Shown: positions 44,011 through 57,150 of the stretch, piece after piece
Layout: each line of letters begins with the position of its first letter
Numbering within the stretch: the first letter of the stretch is position 1
NCBI GenBank assembly: GCA_033060915.1
Contig: CM065398.1
Span: 2,801,001-2,865,000, forward strand
DNA from: Euryodendron excelsum
Taxonomy: Eukaryota; Streptophyta; Magnoliopsida; Ericales; Pentaphylacaceae
Reading direction: 5' to 3'
Length of the DNA: 64,000 nt
Notes under the pieces: generated by a model
Databases searched by the model: none
The model's input: the letters and a program-made list of their open reading frames with translations, nothing else
What the model was told of the DNA's origin: nothing
Made by a program: the position numbers and the translations under genes

Positions 44011-45782
44011 AGTGGTAGTTTTCTTTATTTTGTTTTGTTTTGTTTTGTTTTGCTTTATTTTGATGTTTTCCTATAAAACAATTTAGCTTATTGTATATAT
44101 TTGTTGTGTTATGTTTCAAACCTTGTTATGCTTTGTTGATTAGTTTAAGGTGTTGCTCTATATTGATTATGTCTCAAACATTTGAGTTTCTTCGGTAAAG
44201 GGTTGAGTAACATATGGTTCGAGTATTACGGTTTGTATCTTTGACACATTTATCCATATTTTCATTGAGTGTTATTATTGATGATGGATGTGTCGAAGAG
44301 GAAATTTTTTTTTTTAGAACCATAGCAATATTCATGTCAACGCATTTATGATGTTGAGGATATTTTAAGTAATGTGTTGGACTAAGTTTAAGTTAATTGT
44401 TGATTCAACTTATTATTATAATGCATTGCAAGTTTTTGTCATAAAATCATTATAAGAGGGAGATTACATTATTGTGCACTATCATGCTATATAACATTTT
44501 ATATTGATATTTTGTGCATGCATATTCTTAAAAGGGTGGAGATTTACCTTGTAAGCTTTAGAGCCAATTTATCTTCTTTTCAGAGTGGATATACATTTCT
44601 CAAGGATATCTTATTAATTTTTCATTCTTTCAATAGCTTCATTATACTTGATTTTAATTCATATATTGGATAGTAGTTAGAGATATTGACACTTATATTC
44701 TCTTGAATTTAGAACTTGATGTATTTCGGATATTAAATTGAGGTCATTTTATTCCTTTCGAGCCATTCATGTTAAACTTTCTTCTTTTGATACTTGTTAA
44801 CATATGATCCTTGAAAAAAGCATATCAATGTTGAAATACTTCCTATGATATAGAACTTGATACCTTTGCTTATGAGAGCTTGTAAACTCAAAAAATGTAT
44901 GGAATTAAAAAGAAAGAAAAGAAAAAAATATATATGTGGAAGGAAGGAGAAAAAGAAATTGCAAAAGAAAAGAAGAAAAAAAATATAGCAGTGGAAGAAG
45001 AAGAAGAAGAAAAATAACAATTTTTTTAAAAAGATGGGAAGTTGAAAGTGTATGCTTATTGATCATTACATGTAGTGCGCAATGCATGTGTTGAGTTTTA
45101 CTATCTCTTTCTTTCTCCTCATTCATGACTCTTTCTTCAAATGGCCTTAGTTTATCCGGAATGTACATAAGTTGCTAATTCTTTTGAGTATAAGTCATTA
45201 CATGTCAATTCCCTAGCTAATGCTTAAACTGTGAATATTCTTTCATGAAGCTATGTTAAGTCGATATACTTACATATGTGCAGTTTTTGATATTGGAATT
45301 ATTGTTTTGATGTTTCATTGACATTTACTCTATTGATGAGCTTTCCGTGGCAAGACCCATGTGTTTCATGTTTTTAATAAGTGTATGACTAGTGAGGATT
45401 TGAATCGAAGCTTAAAGGATATAATTGCATAATTTTGAGATAGTTAAGTTGCATGTCATTGCTAGTACATTTTTATGTAATTCTTTCTTACACGTTTTAT
45501 ATCTTTACCTTACATGATTCGTAATTTAGGGTGAACTAAGGATTGCCTCGAGTAAGTTATGTATGCCTCATGTATTTTTATTATTTTCCACATAACATGG
45601 ATAGATGTTTATGGGTCCCATCATTGAAAACTCTCACGAGACACTACTCGTCCACTAGGGGTAACTTAGGGGTTTAAAGACTTAGTGCATATGCTAAATG
45701 CACTCCTGACTCTCACGAAAGTGGAGATATCTTTTAGTTTTAAAATTTTGCTAGGGACTAGCAAAAGGTTTGTTGGATGGTA

Positions 45783-47120
45783 TGATTGTACTCTAAAAGT
45801 GCAATCTACATGCTTTAATTAATTTCATATTAGACCTAAATTAGGATTATTTATGTTGTTTTAATCTTATTTACTTACTAACTTGGTTTTTTGTATCTTT
45901 TTAGGAATCCCATACTAAAAAGGAGAAATTTGCCCAAAATTGTAAAGTGCGTTTGAACGGTCCAAGAGGGTGTTTGAACAGATGACATCATGTGTACGAA
46001 CGGTGGAGCTTTGCGTTTGAATATGAACAGAAGCATTCGAATGGTTCATCAAACGGTGTCATGTTAAGACCAGGTCTGAAGTGCATTCGATAGATTCAGA
46101 GAGCATAAAATCCATCCAAAGAGCGTTAGATGATCATTCGAACGGTTAAGATTCGTGTTCGAACAATGGGCTAGGCTGTTTGAACCGTTTGACAGGTTTT
46201 TTATTTTTCCTGTTGCCTATAAAAGCTAGGCTTGTTACCTGTTTAGAGAGCTTTTTCATTATTACGTTCTTCTATGTTTTAGGAGTAGTTCAAAGTAGAA
46301 CTTCACAACTTTTCATAGGTTTTCAATTTCTGTAATCAAATTTCATAGTTTTTATTTAATTTCTACAGTCAAATTCAGTTTTCAATACATGTTTTGTATC
46401 TATCATGGCATTGAGTAGCTTGATTCTATCTTGGGATCAATTGTGAACATCAATTGAATATCTTAGATGAATAATGGAGGTAAATTGGGTTTCAATGCTT
46501 AAATTTTTCTTCTTCTTAATTCTTTGGGATCAAATCCTAGTATTTATAAAAACTTAGATGTTTGACTGTGTTCGGTAATACTTATCCATGAACTTATATT
46601 CAATATATGTACTCTATGAATCGATGGTATACATCTTTGACTAAAACTGATTTAATCTAGAGTAGATATTTATGAAATCCTAGATGTTTAATTATACTTG
46701 GCAACAAGTTGATGGTATGCATCTATGATTCTAAACCTAATTTATTCTAAATTTGATTATCAAAGAATAATTGTTTTTATCTCTAAATCTTTTGAATCAA
46801 AGACTCACGATGTAGTCAATGATTTGAGTTATTAAAAGTCTCCACTAGAATTCTGGGTAAAGCAATTGATTGGATCAATTGGTTTCAAGACTTTATTTTA
46901 TTGTTTTCATAGTTTAGTTTAGATTAATCAAACTCTTTTCCTTAAACTAGTTTCTTTTTATTTTATTAGAGTGTTTTCTTGGGAATTCTGACATAAGGTG
47001 AGTTTTTCTTGAATGAGCTAACCCTCTTCTCTGTGGATCGATCTCGAACTTCACTAAGTATTATTATTGCATTACAATTGTACACTGGTGGATATCAATC
47101 GCACTATTTTCGAGTGATCA
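45783..47120 (+). repeat. LTR b (1.34 kb)
   Basis: TGATTGTACTC start, TTTTCGAGTGATCA end. It has a TATA box CCTATAAAAG near 46213, a cluster of GTTTGAACGGTCC-like near-palindromes (45950-46195) and the paired 'gatggtat' modules (46545-46740). Very similar to LTR a with the inverted insertion removed; it shows the intact target AAAGA at about 46799. Confidence 0.75.
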
Positions 47121-49033
47121 ATTTTTGCTAAAACTACTCCTAAAACCTAGAGATTATGTATTATTGGGCAATGGTGTATGGTAAACAATTACATGCAAGT
47201 AAACATTCTCGATCTGGTATTGGATGATCTCCTCTCGAATCTTTGTAGTAGTAGGCGTAGTTAGTAGATTTTTATTTTATTTTATTATGGTTTGTTTTGT
47301 TATTTTTAGGGGTTTTTAATTTTTTTGAGTTTTTTTCCTTGTTGGGGGGTGTTCTGTTGGGCACCTTGTTTTTGTTCCTCCTTCCCCTATTCCTTATTCC
47401 TTGTTATTTTGCATTTGTTTTCATGCACTAAGGACACTGCATAACTTTAGTTAGGAGGGAGAAGTAGTGGTAGTTTTCTTTATTTTGTTTTCTTTGTTTT
47501 GTTTTGTTTTGTTTTGTTTGGATGTTTTCTTAAAAACAAAAAAATTAGCTTATTATATATATTTTTTGTGTTATACTTCAAACCTTGTCATGTTTTATGG
47601 ATTAGTTTCAGGTGTTGCATTATATTGACTATTTTTCAGACACTTGAGTTCTTCGGTAAAAGTTTGGGTATCATATGGTTTAGGTGTCATGGCTTGTATC
47701 TTTAGCACATTTATCCTTATTTCCATTGATTAGTCTTTATTCTTGATGGATGTGTTGGAGATGATTTTTGTGAATACCATAGCAATATTCATGTCAATAC
47801 ACTTATGATGTTGAGGATATTTTGAGTCATACATTAGACTAAGTTTGAGTTAATTATTAATTCACCTTATTTATTATGATGCATTATAAGTTTTTATCAT
47901 AAAATCATTATAAGAGAGAGATTACATTGTTGTACACTAGCATGCTATATGACATCTTATGTTGATATTTTGTGCATGCATATCCTTAAAAGATGGAGAT
48001 TTTACCTTGTGAGCTTTAGAGCTAATTTATTTTGTTTTCAGAGTAAATATATATTTACTCAAGGATAACTATTTGATCTTCTATTGTTTTAATAGCTTCA
48101 TTATATTTGATTTTGATTCATACGTTAGGGTAATGATTGAGGTTATTGACACTTATACTCTTTTGAATTTCAAACTTGGTATATTTCGGATATTGTGTTA
48201 GGTCATTCTATTTTTCTTGGAACTATAATTTCTGAATTCTTTCTCTTGAACCTTATGTACATCATTGTTGGTAAAGCCAAGTCATTGTTAAAATACTTCC
48301 CATGAAATAGGATGATGTATTTGAAATGGAAAAGAAAAAAAAGATAAAAAAATTGTCGAGAAGAAATAGCAAGTGAGAAGAGAAAAAAAAAAGAACCAAG
48401 AAAAAAAAGAAGCATTGTTAGATGAATTAGGAAGTGAAAGCATGTATTTATTGATCATTATATGCCTTGATCATATATGTTTTGAGTATTTTACCCTTTC
48501 TCCCTTCATACATTTTTCTTCTTTATACAAAAAACCTTAGTTGATCCGAAAGTATACATGAGTATAAAATTATTTTGAGTATAAGTCATATATGTCATTT
48601 CTTTGATCAAAACTTTAACTATTAATATTCTTTTATGAAACTATGCCAAGTTGATACACTTAAATATGTGCGGTTGTTGATACTGGAATTGCCCTTTTGA
48701 TCTTTCATTAACATTTACTCTATTGATGAGCTTTTCATTGAGAGACCTTTGTGTTTCATGTTTTTGTGAGTGTATGCTCGGTAAGTTTTCAGATCAAAGC
48801 ATAAAAGGATATAACTGCATGAATTTGAGGCATTTGAGTTACATGTCATTGCAAGTACACTTTTATGTGATTCTTTCTTAGATTCTTTATGCATTTACCT
48901 TGCATGATTCACAATTTAGGAAGGATTGAGAATTTTCTTGAATGGAGTTGTGTATGGCTCGCGTATTCTTATTATTGTTTAAGTGACATGAATAGATGTT
49001 TATGGGTACTATCACTGCAAACCCTCACAACAG
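47121..49033 (+). mobile_element. Partial second internal region (element B)
   Basis: From about 47180 it follows the 3' half of element A's internal region; the 5' half with the ORF and the primer site are missing. It is cut at 49033 by element C, and the last 148 bases continue at 55825-55972 before LTR e. The arrangement LTR a - internal - LTR b - partial internal - LTR e suggests unequal recombination or a nested partial copy. Confidence 0.6.
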
Positions 49034-50686
49034 TGATTACACTCTAAAAGTGTAATCATAAGCACTTAATTTGCACATTGTTAGTTTTAGATTGTAGTTA
49101 ATTATCTTATTTTAGTTTAATATTTTATTAATTGTGTTTTTTTGTGTGTTTTGTAGGTTTTGGAGCTAAAATGGCGAAAAAGAGCTCAAAGTGTAGGAAG
49201 ATCGTTCGGACGGACCGTTCGGACAGTGGGACCATTCAAACGTACCGTTCGGACAGTGATTTCACCGTTTGGATGCCCATCAGACGGAGGACCTCCAGAG
49301 TCGATGTTTTACATACGAAGCCATTTTAGAGTCAAGATTTTTGCTTCCAAAGGCCGTTCGGACGGTCAGCCTACCGTTTGGATGGTAAAATGACCGTTCG
49401 AACAGTCATTTTACCATCCGAACGGTGCGTCCGGACGCGTATCAGATGGGCATTGGACATCTATCGGACGGATTGCATAGATTTGCCCTAAAACACTAGT
49501 TGTAGTCAAGAGGAAGGGGATGTGAGATTTTTAGGTAGAGAGTTCATTTTTGGAGAGTTTTAGGAGTAGTTTTTGTAAGTTTTTGATAATTAAGAGTAGT
49601 GTTTGATAGATTGGCTACAGGATTGCTTCCTCTAAGGTTGGCTTTCCCATTTGTTCTTTAATTTATTAGTTTAGATTTATCTTTATAATTTAATTTGTAA
49701 TTTTCTTTGTTGTATTGCACTTTCTTCTATTTTTCTTATCTAGACACTCTTGTTGTTCAAATAATTTTAGATTTAAATCTCTAAATGCTTTATTTACATT
49801 TTACATACTTTTAGGATGAATTTAATTAACTAGTTTTTAGAATGGGTTCAAATGTGAAAATCACCCGAATAATCCAAGAATTTTAATGGAGGTACGTCAT
49901 AAATTAATTGCCATATTTTTCTAGAATTCAAATTCCTCGTAATTATATGTGAAATTTTAGAAAACTTAGATTAATGATTAAGTTTGGAGTTTTTATCACC
50001 GAAATTGATGGTATTATTTTATGAATCTTGACTAGATAATTACTCTACAATTGCTAGGAATTCATTTCCATCAATTAATTAAAGATGCCTTAGAAAACCT
50101 AGGTTATTGACTATGTTTGACTAATTCAATGCACAAATCATAAATTTAGTATTGACCCTAGTTAAATCGATGGTATTAACCTTTGATTCCCAATTTACTA
50201 TGTATCCAATTTCACTTGCTTGAGAATTGTTGATTTTCAAAGTTAAATCTTCCGAATCAAACACTCTTAAATGTTATGTTTGATTTGAATTATAAACCCC
50301 ATTGAAAGCCTTGAATGAAATTGAGTGATTGGATCATTTGAGCCCAATTCCCTTTTTATTGTTTTAAGTTTAATTTTAATTTCTTTTAATTTCATTGTCT
50401 AGTGTTAATTGCTTTTATTTTTATTGTGTTAGTTTAGGAATTCAAAACAACCATCAAAACCCAAAAGATTTTTGGTCTATTTTATTTTCCTTGTATTTTA
50501 GATTTAATTCCACATAATTTTCATTCAATCCTAGTTAGGTTAGTGTGAGTTGAGTACTAGAGCCTACATTGGGCTAGGTCCTTTGGGAGAGAACGATACT
50601 GGATTACCAGTTTATACTTCATCGCGACCCCCGTACTCTTGCAGAGTAACTAACTTCAATTATAGGACACATTTAGGGGCGAGTCA
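49034..50686 (+). repeat. 5' LTR of element C
   Basis: 1,653 bases. It opens with a perfect eight-base stem-loop (GATTACAC / GTGTAATC), carries about nine CCGTTCGGACGGT-type near-palindromes at 49200-49450, and has two diverged 'gatggtatt' modules (49950-50190). Confidence 0.78.
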
Positions 50687-50691
50687 AGTTT

Positions 50692-50709
50692 TGGTGCTTT
50701 TGTCGGGGA
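50692..50709 (+). other. Primer binding site of element C
   Basis: TGGTGCTTTTGTCGGGGA agrees with the tRNA-Asp-type site TGGCGCCGTTGCCGGGGA at 14 of 18 positions; three of the four changes are C-to-T. It begins five bases after the LTR end. Confidence 0.65.
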
Positions 50710-51136
50710 CCAAAGGCACGAGGCGAGCAGTAATAAGTTTGAGTTGAAGAACAATTGGTGGATTGAATCTCTATCAATCTACCATGACGGAGAAATCTTC
50801 GGCTTAGGCCATTGGTAACTTCGTTCCTTTTTTTTTTTGTGTGATATCATGCTATATTTTCATTCTTTCTTCTTCTCTTTATTTTAGGTGTATTTTGTTT
50901 AATTTGTATAGTTTTTGTTTTATTTTAATAATTGGATTGGAGGATTGCTTGAGAAGAATTAGGGATTGTTTTGATTGTGAATTGGTGGTATATAATTTGT
51001 GGAGATTGGAGGTTTGGTTGGATGGTTGCTTAAATTGGTGGATTTTATTATGTGGTGATTGGTGGTTTGGATGAAAATTATTGAGCATTGTTATGTATGA
51101 TGTGATGAGGCGTAGTGCGCTACATATGTTTGTGCA

Positions 51137-52141
51137 TTGCATCCATATTCCATTGTACACTTCATTATGTTTGGTGGCAAATTTTTATACCATCCATCAT
51201 CCAACATGTCTATTAGGGAACACCTTAGAGCTAATGGCCAAAGGGAGCCTCCACGACCACCTTCCAATCTTGGGGGGTGTGATCAATTTAACCTTGGTAG
51301 GGGATATGAGAGCACATATTCACAACATCATTTTGAGCCTCACCCTTACCAAGAGCCCTTTGATTTTAGCATGCACCACCTCCATCCTATGAAACTCCAC
51401 CATGTGAATACTGCCCAATTTTTACCCTTTGAGGAATATCACATTGTTCACATAAGCACACAAGCAGACACCATAGAGGGTACTCTAGAGGACACTCTTT
51501 AACAAGCAATAAAGTTTCAAAGAGAAGTGAATACTAGAATAAGGGAGGGCTTTAATGAGATACAGCGTCAATTGACTCTTTTAATGCAAACCTTGGTTGT
51601 CCAAGTGGACGACAAATCCCTTGTGTCATCTCCAATGATTCTTTTTAGGCAAGGGTGTCTAAGTGAACCCGTTCATCCCATCACTAACTATAGGAATTAG
51701 GATATCATTGACCAAACCATCTTTTCCTAAGACTTTGTGTCTAAGGAAGACGGTCCTATGGTAAGTGAGAAAATAATTGAAAATGAATTTTGGGATGAAA
51801 AATTTGAGAGAGAGGAGTCCAAAATTAGGGACTCCAAACAAGAAGCGAAGGGTAGAGATGAGATTACCCTTAATAATGGTGTTGGTTTATTAAATATTGA
51901 GAATGTGCATGTCAATGAGGATGTTGATGATTTAGAGGTTATTCTTACCATGCCTAAGGATCATGAGATCCCTACTTTTGAGCCTCTAGCACCTAGTCCT
52001 ATTCTATCGGAGCCTTTGGAGCTCTATGTCCCAACATTGGAACCAAGCATCATTTCTATGACCGACCAACTAAAAGAAGGGGAGGGTCAAACACTTCATG
52101 GTATGAGCATAATTGGCACATTTGTATATGATTATTTTTAA
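51137..52141 (+). pseudogene. Pol-less acidic ORF of element C
   Basis: In one frame the ORF starts around 51137 and reaches 52138 with three stops (near 51500, 51700 and 51727). The N-terminus is histidine/tyrosine/proline-rich (GYESTYSQHHFEPHPYQEPF). A middle segment (REGFNEIQRQLTLLMQTL) could be helical, and the C-terminus is acidic (EKIIENEFWDEKFEREES, DEITLNNGVG, PTFEPLAPSPILSEPLELYV). The layout parallels 42541-43347, though residue identity is low. No catalytic domain seen; function unknown. Confidence 0.5.
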
Positions 52142-54121
52142 TTTTCTTCATACCATAACCTTTTTTACCCCTATGTGCTTCAAGGTTGTATTATCGAGTT
52201 CATTCAAAAAGTGGCCATTGTATATTCTTACGTTTGCATGAATTCTTTAAAAATCTCTAAGTTGGGGGTGTGGGATGATGGCAAATTTTCACTTTGTGGT
52301 ATTGAGTGATTATCTTTCAAATTCGGATAGGAGTAAGAGTAGTTATTTTATTTCTTTATTTTTCTTAGTTTGTTTTTCATTTTAAGTTGGGAATGCCTAT
52401 CTTCTTTTTCCCACAATTTATTTGTATTTCATGCTTTGTTATCATGCATTGAGGACAATGCATCATCTTAAGTTAGGGGTGGGTTGAGGCTTTGCCTCTA
52501 TTTTTTTGTTTTTGTTTATTCAGTTTGCACTATGTAAAAAAAAATCATTTAACTTGTAAAAGTACCTTTTGAGGTTAGAAGATAGGAATTCTTTCATATA
52601 TCTTTACTCAAGATGATGTTGAATCACTCTTCATACCTAACATGTTGTGGGGATTGCTTAATTCATGCATTTGTAGAGGGGACTACATCATTGCACACAA
52701 TTATAATTTATAACACAATTTGTTACTAGTCTTTGCACTTTTACTCTTACATTAGTGAAGATTATTACCTTATGAGATTTAGAGTATTTATCGCCTTTTG
52801 GAGCGTTTACATTTACTCAAGGATAGTTTCTTCACCCTCATTTCGTTCAATAGCTTCATTATGCTTGTATTTAGTTCATGAGTTGAGTTTTGATCTTGTT
52901 ATTGACACTTGTACTCTATGAAATGCTTTGATTGTACAACTTTGGATATGATTCTATACCCTATTCTTTTTCATAGCCATAAGTTTTATGTTGCTGAACC
53001 GTGCATTTCCCTTGACCTTTTTTGATCTTTTACTTTTATTAGAAAGTGCAAAGTGATTTTATCTGTTATATTGCAAAAGGACGCCTAAGTGAGAAAATAG
53101 TGTTTTTGCATTGCTAAAAAAACAAAGAAGAAGAGATTTATTTGGGGAATTCAACACAAATGAGCATATTGTAATATGAAAAACAATTGTTGAATCTAGA
53201 GGGGATGATAAAATGATGGAAACAAAAGGAGAATTAAGAAAAGAAAAAAAAAAATGAAGAATAAGAAGAAGAAAAGACTGAAAGAGGAGTTCAAAAATTT
53301 TAAGAGAACAGTGAGAAGTGAAAAAGAAAGTATATTAAATGTTGAGAAGGGAGAGTTGTATTTGTTTTACATTCATCATTTCATGTCTTAATCACACATG
53401 ATATGACCATTTATTTCATCTCTTGACCCATACTTTTCACCTCTTCTACATTGCTCTCTTCACTTCTACATGGGATAGTTGATCCAAATTGTGCTTGATT
53501 GAAGTTTTTAATAGAGTATAAGCTATATCTTGTCAATTTATTTGAATCAATGCTTAACTTTGAACATTCTTTCATGGAGCTATGCTAATGTCAATATACT
53601 TCTATCTTTTCAATTTTTGTAATTGGCATGCTCACTTGATTTGTCTCTTTACATTTACTCTATTATTGAGCATACCATTGTAAGAACCAGGTGGGTTGTT
53701 AATTACGAGTGTATGTCCTGTGAGGATTGAATCAAAACTTTAATAGGAGTGGATGTGCATAAGTGAGTTCTTTGGTGTTGTTTAGCATGCTTCTTTACCC
53801 ACACATATAAACTTCTCTTTTGCATGATTTGTTGCATATTAATACAAAGTGTTGGAGTTTGGAGTGGCATTAATGTTAAACTTGAGTATGATTATGCATT
53901 CATTCCTTATTCTTATCTTGATTTACATTTTATAAAAGGATGCTTGTGGGTATCATCACTGAAAACCCTCATGAGACTCCAGTCGTTCACTAGGGGTAAC
54001 CTAGGGGTTTAAAGGCTTGGTGCATAAGCTAAATACACTCGTGACTCTTACAAAGTGGAGATTATTCCTTATATTTTTGATAGTTGTTTCTAGGGACTAG
54101 CAAAATGTAAGTTGAGGGCTA

Positions 54122-55824
54122 TGATTACATCCTAAAAGTGTAATCATAAGCCCTTAATTTGCACATTATTAGTTTTAGATTGTAGTTAATTATTTTATTT
54201 TAGTTCAATATTTGATTAATTGTGTTTTTTTTTTATGTGTTTTGTAGGTTTTGGGGCTAAAATGGCAAAAAAGAGCTCAAAGTGCAGGAAGACCATCTGG
54301 ACTGACCGTTCGGACGGTGGAACCATGTAGACATACAGTTCGGACGGCAACACTATTCGGACATAGCGTCCGGATGGTGATTTCACCATTTGGACACTCC
54401 GTTTGGACGGTGATTTTACTGTTTAGATGCCCATCAGACGGAGGACCTCCAGAGTTGATGTTTTGCATCCGAAGCCATTCCAGAGTCGAGATTTTGCGTC
54501 CGAAGACCGTTCGGAAGGTCAGCCTACCGTTCGGATGGTAAAATGACCATTTAGACAGTCATTTTACCATCTGAACGGTGCATCCGGACCCGTATCAGAC
54601 GGGCATCGGACACCTATAGGATGGATTGCACATATTTGCCCTAAAACACTCGCCGCAGCCAAGAGGAAGGGAAAATGAGATTTTAGGTAGAGAGTTTGTT
54701 TTTGGAGAGTTTTAGGAGTAGTTTTTTTAAGTTTTTGATAATTAGGAGTAGTTTTTGATAGATTGGCTGCAGGATTGCTTCCTCTAAGGTTGGTTTTCCC
54801 ATTTGTTCTTCAATTTATTAGTTTAGATTTATCTTTGTAATTTCATTTGTTGTATTGTCCTTTCTTGTATTTTCCTTGTATTCAAACACTTTTGTTGTTC
54901 AAGTAATTTTAGATTTAAATCTTTAAATGTTTTATTTACATTTTACATGCTTTGAGGATGAATTTAATTAGCTAGTTTTTAGATTGTGTTCAAATGTGAA
55001 AATCACCTAAATAATCCAAGAATTTTAATGGAGGTACATCATGAATTAATTGCCATATTTTTTTAGAATTCAAATTCCTAGTAATTGTATGTGGAATTTT
55101 AGAAAATTTAGATTATTGACTAAGATTGAAAATTTTTATCACTCAAATCGATGGTATTAATTTATGACTCTTAAGTAGATAATTACTCCACAATTGCTAA
55201 GAATTCATTCCCATCAATTGATTAAAGATGCCTTGAAAAACCTAGGTTATTGACTATGTTTGACTAATTCAATGCACAAATCACAAATTTGGTATTGACC
55301 CTAGTTAAATCAATGGTATTAACCTTTGATTCCCCATTGACTATGTATTTCAATTGCTTGAGAATTGTTGATTTTCAAAGTTAAATCTTCTGAATCAAAC
55401 ACTCTTAAATATTGTGTTTGATTTGAGTTATAAACCCTATTGAAAGCCTTGGATAAAATTAAGTGATTGGATTATTTGAGCCAAATTCCCTTTTTATTGT
55501 TTTAAGTTTAATTTTAATTTCTTTTAATTTAATTGCCTAGTGTTAATTGATTTTATTTTTATCGCAGTAGTTTAGGAGTTCAAAACAACCATCAAAATCC
55601 AAAAGATTTTCAATCTGTTTTATTTTTCTTTTATTTTAGATTTAATTCCACATAATTTACATTCAATCCTAGTTAGGTTAGTGTGAGTTGAGGGTCAGAG
55701 CCTATATTGGGCTAGATCTCTTGGGAGAGAATGATACCGGATTACCGGTTTATGCTTCATCGCGATCCCTGTATTCTTGCGGGATAACTAACTCCAATTG
55801 TAGGACACATTTGGGGGCGAGTCA
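54122..55824 (+). repeat. 3' LTR of element C
   Basis: 1,703 bases, aligned to 49034-50686 along its length with many scattered differences, so the insertion is old. The near-palindrome cluster is at 54290-54600. It ends GGGCGAGTCA, followed by the interrupted element B text. Confidence 0.78.
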
Positions 55825-55972
55825 GAGACACCACTCATTAACTAAGGGTAACATAGGGGTTTAAAGACTTGGTGTATATGCTGAACTCACTCGTGACTCC
55901 TACGAAAGTGAAGATTATCTTTTTAGTTTTTAGTATTTTGCTAGAGACTAGGAAAAAGCTTGTTGGGGGGTG

Positions 55973-57150
55973 TGATTGCGTTCTGAAAGTGTAATTGTAA
56001 GACCTTAACTTGTGCTTTGTTAGCATTAGTATAGGATTGTATATGCCTTTTTAGTTATATTTTAGTACTAATTAAGTTAATTTTGCTTTTTATAAGTTTT
56101 AAGCTTAAATTGGAGGACTTCAGACATAATTCCACAATTCGGGCAAAGGTTTCAAAAGGATGTTGTTAATGTACAAGCTGCTGAAGTTATGGTACAAGCT
56201 GTTAAAACACGCAGAGCTAAAACTTTGGAAGGTCATATATCTCAAATCAGAAAAGGTGTCGGGGTCCATAATATATTGATTTCTTATAACTTTTTTAGAG
56301 GAATTCAATAATGTTTGTTCAAAGGACGTTCGAATAGTTTTTGATGCTGTTTGAACAGTGAACAATAACCGTTCGAACTGATTTCAAACGGTACTATTCA
56401 CGTTCAAACGGTACTGTTCATTCGTTCGAACGCAATGCCGATTTTCTGACTATTTGCAGTCTATTTAAGGTAGACTTTTTTACCTGTTGGGGAGCTTTTC
56501 ATTATTACGTTTTTGTAGGTTTTAGCAGTAGTTTTAGGAGTAGTTTAAAGTAGATCTTTACAGCTTTTTATAGTTTTTGAATTCCTGTAATCAGATTTCA
56601 TAGTTTTTATTCAATTCCTGCAATCAGATTCAGTTTTCAATACATGTTTTGTATCTATCATGATGATGAGTAGCTAAATTCCATCTTGGGATCAATTGAA
56701 GATCTTAGATGAATAATGGAGGTAAATTGGTTTTCAATGTTTAAATCTTTTTCTTCTTAATTCTTTGGAACCAAACCCTAGATATTTAAAAAATTTAGAT
56801 GTTTGATTATATTCGATAATACTTATGCATGAGCTCTTGTTTAGTATACGTACTGCATGAATCGATGGTATACATCTTTGATTCTAAAATTGATTCAATC
56901 TAGAATAGATATTTACAAAAACCTAGATGTTTGATTATGTTTGATAACAAGTCGATGGTATGCATTTATGATTCTAAACCTAATTTATTATCGTTTTGAT
57001 TGTTACAGAATAATTATTTTTATCGTTAAATCTTTCGAATTAAAGGCTTACGACGTAGTTAATGATTTGAGTTAATAAAAGTCGTAATTGGAATTCCAAG
57101 TGAAGCGATTGATTAGATCAATTGGTTTTAGGACTTCATTGTATTAAATA
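55973..57150 (+). repeat. LTR e, 3' end missing
   Basis: It starts TGATTGCGTTCTG after a purine-rich gttggggggtg and follows LTR a/b from the 'tcaattcctgcaatcagatt' zone onward. Its first 300 bases are a different variant. It stops about 190 bases short of a normal LTR end, where it meets LTR d head-on at the palindrome TTGTATTAAATACAA (57139-57153). Confidence 0.65.

Larger units (their letters stand above)
42295..45782 (+). mobile_element. Internal region of element A
   Basis: It lies between LTR a with its primer site and LTR b. Apart from the acidic ORF, no gene is visible. The 3' part (about 43600-45782) is shared with the partial copy at 47180-49033 and, in its last 150 bases, with element C. 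The polypurine-like end reads gggactagcaaaaggtttgt followed by tggatggta, directly before LTR b. Confidence 0.65.
49034..55824 (+). mobile_element. Element C, complete non-autonomous LTR retrotransposon
   Basis: The 5' LTR is 49034-50686, the 3' LTR 54122-55824. Both start TGATTACA and end GGGGGCGAGTCA or GGGGCGAGTCA. A primer site at 50692-50709 and a polypurine-like ctagggactagcaaaatg at about 54083 complete the structure. The 3.4-kb interior has one broken acidic ORF and no pol. It interrupts a sequence whose halves (…aaaccctcac and gagacaccactc…) match the continuous text at 45625-45660. The expected five-base duplication is not clean (AACAG and GAGAC). This is a LARD-like element, related at the ends to A and B but a different family. 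Confidence 0.75.
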
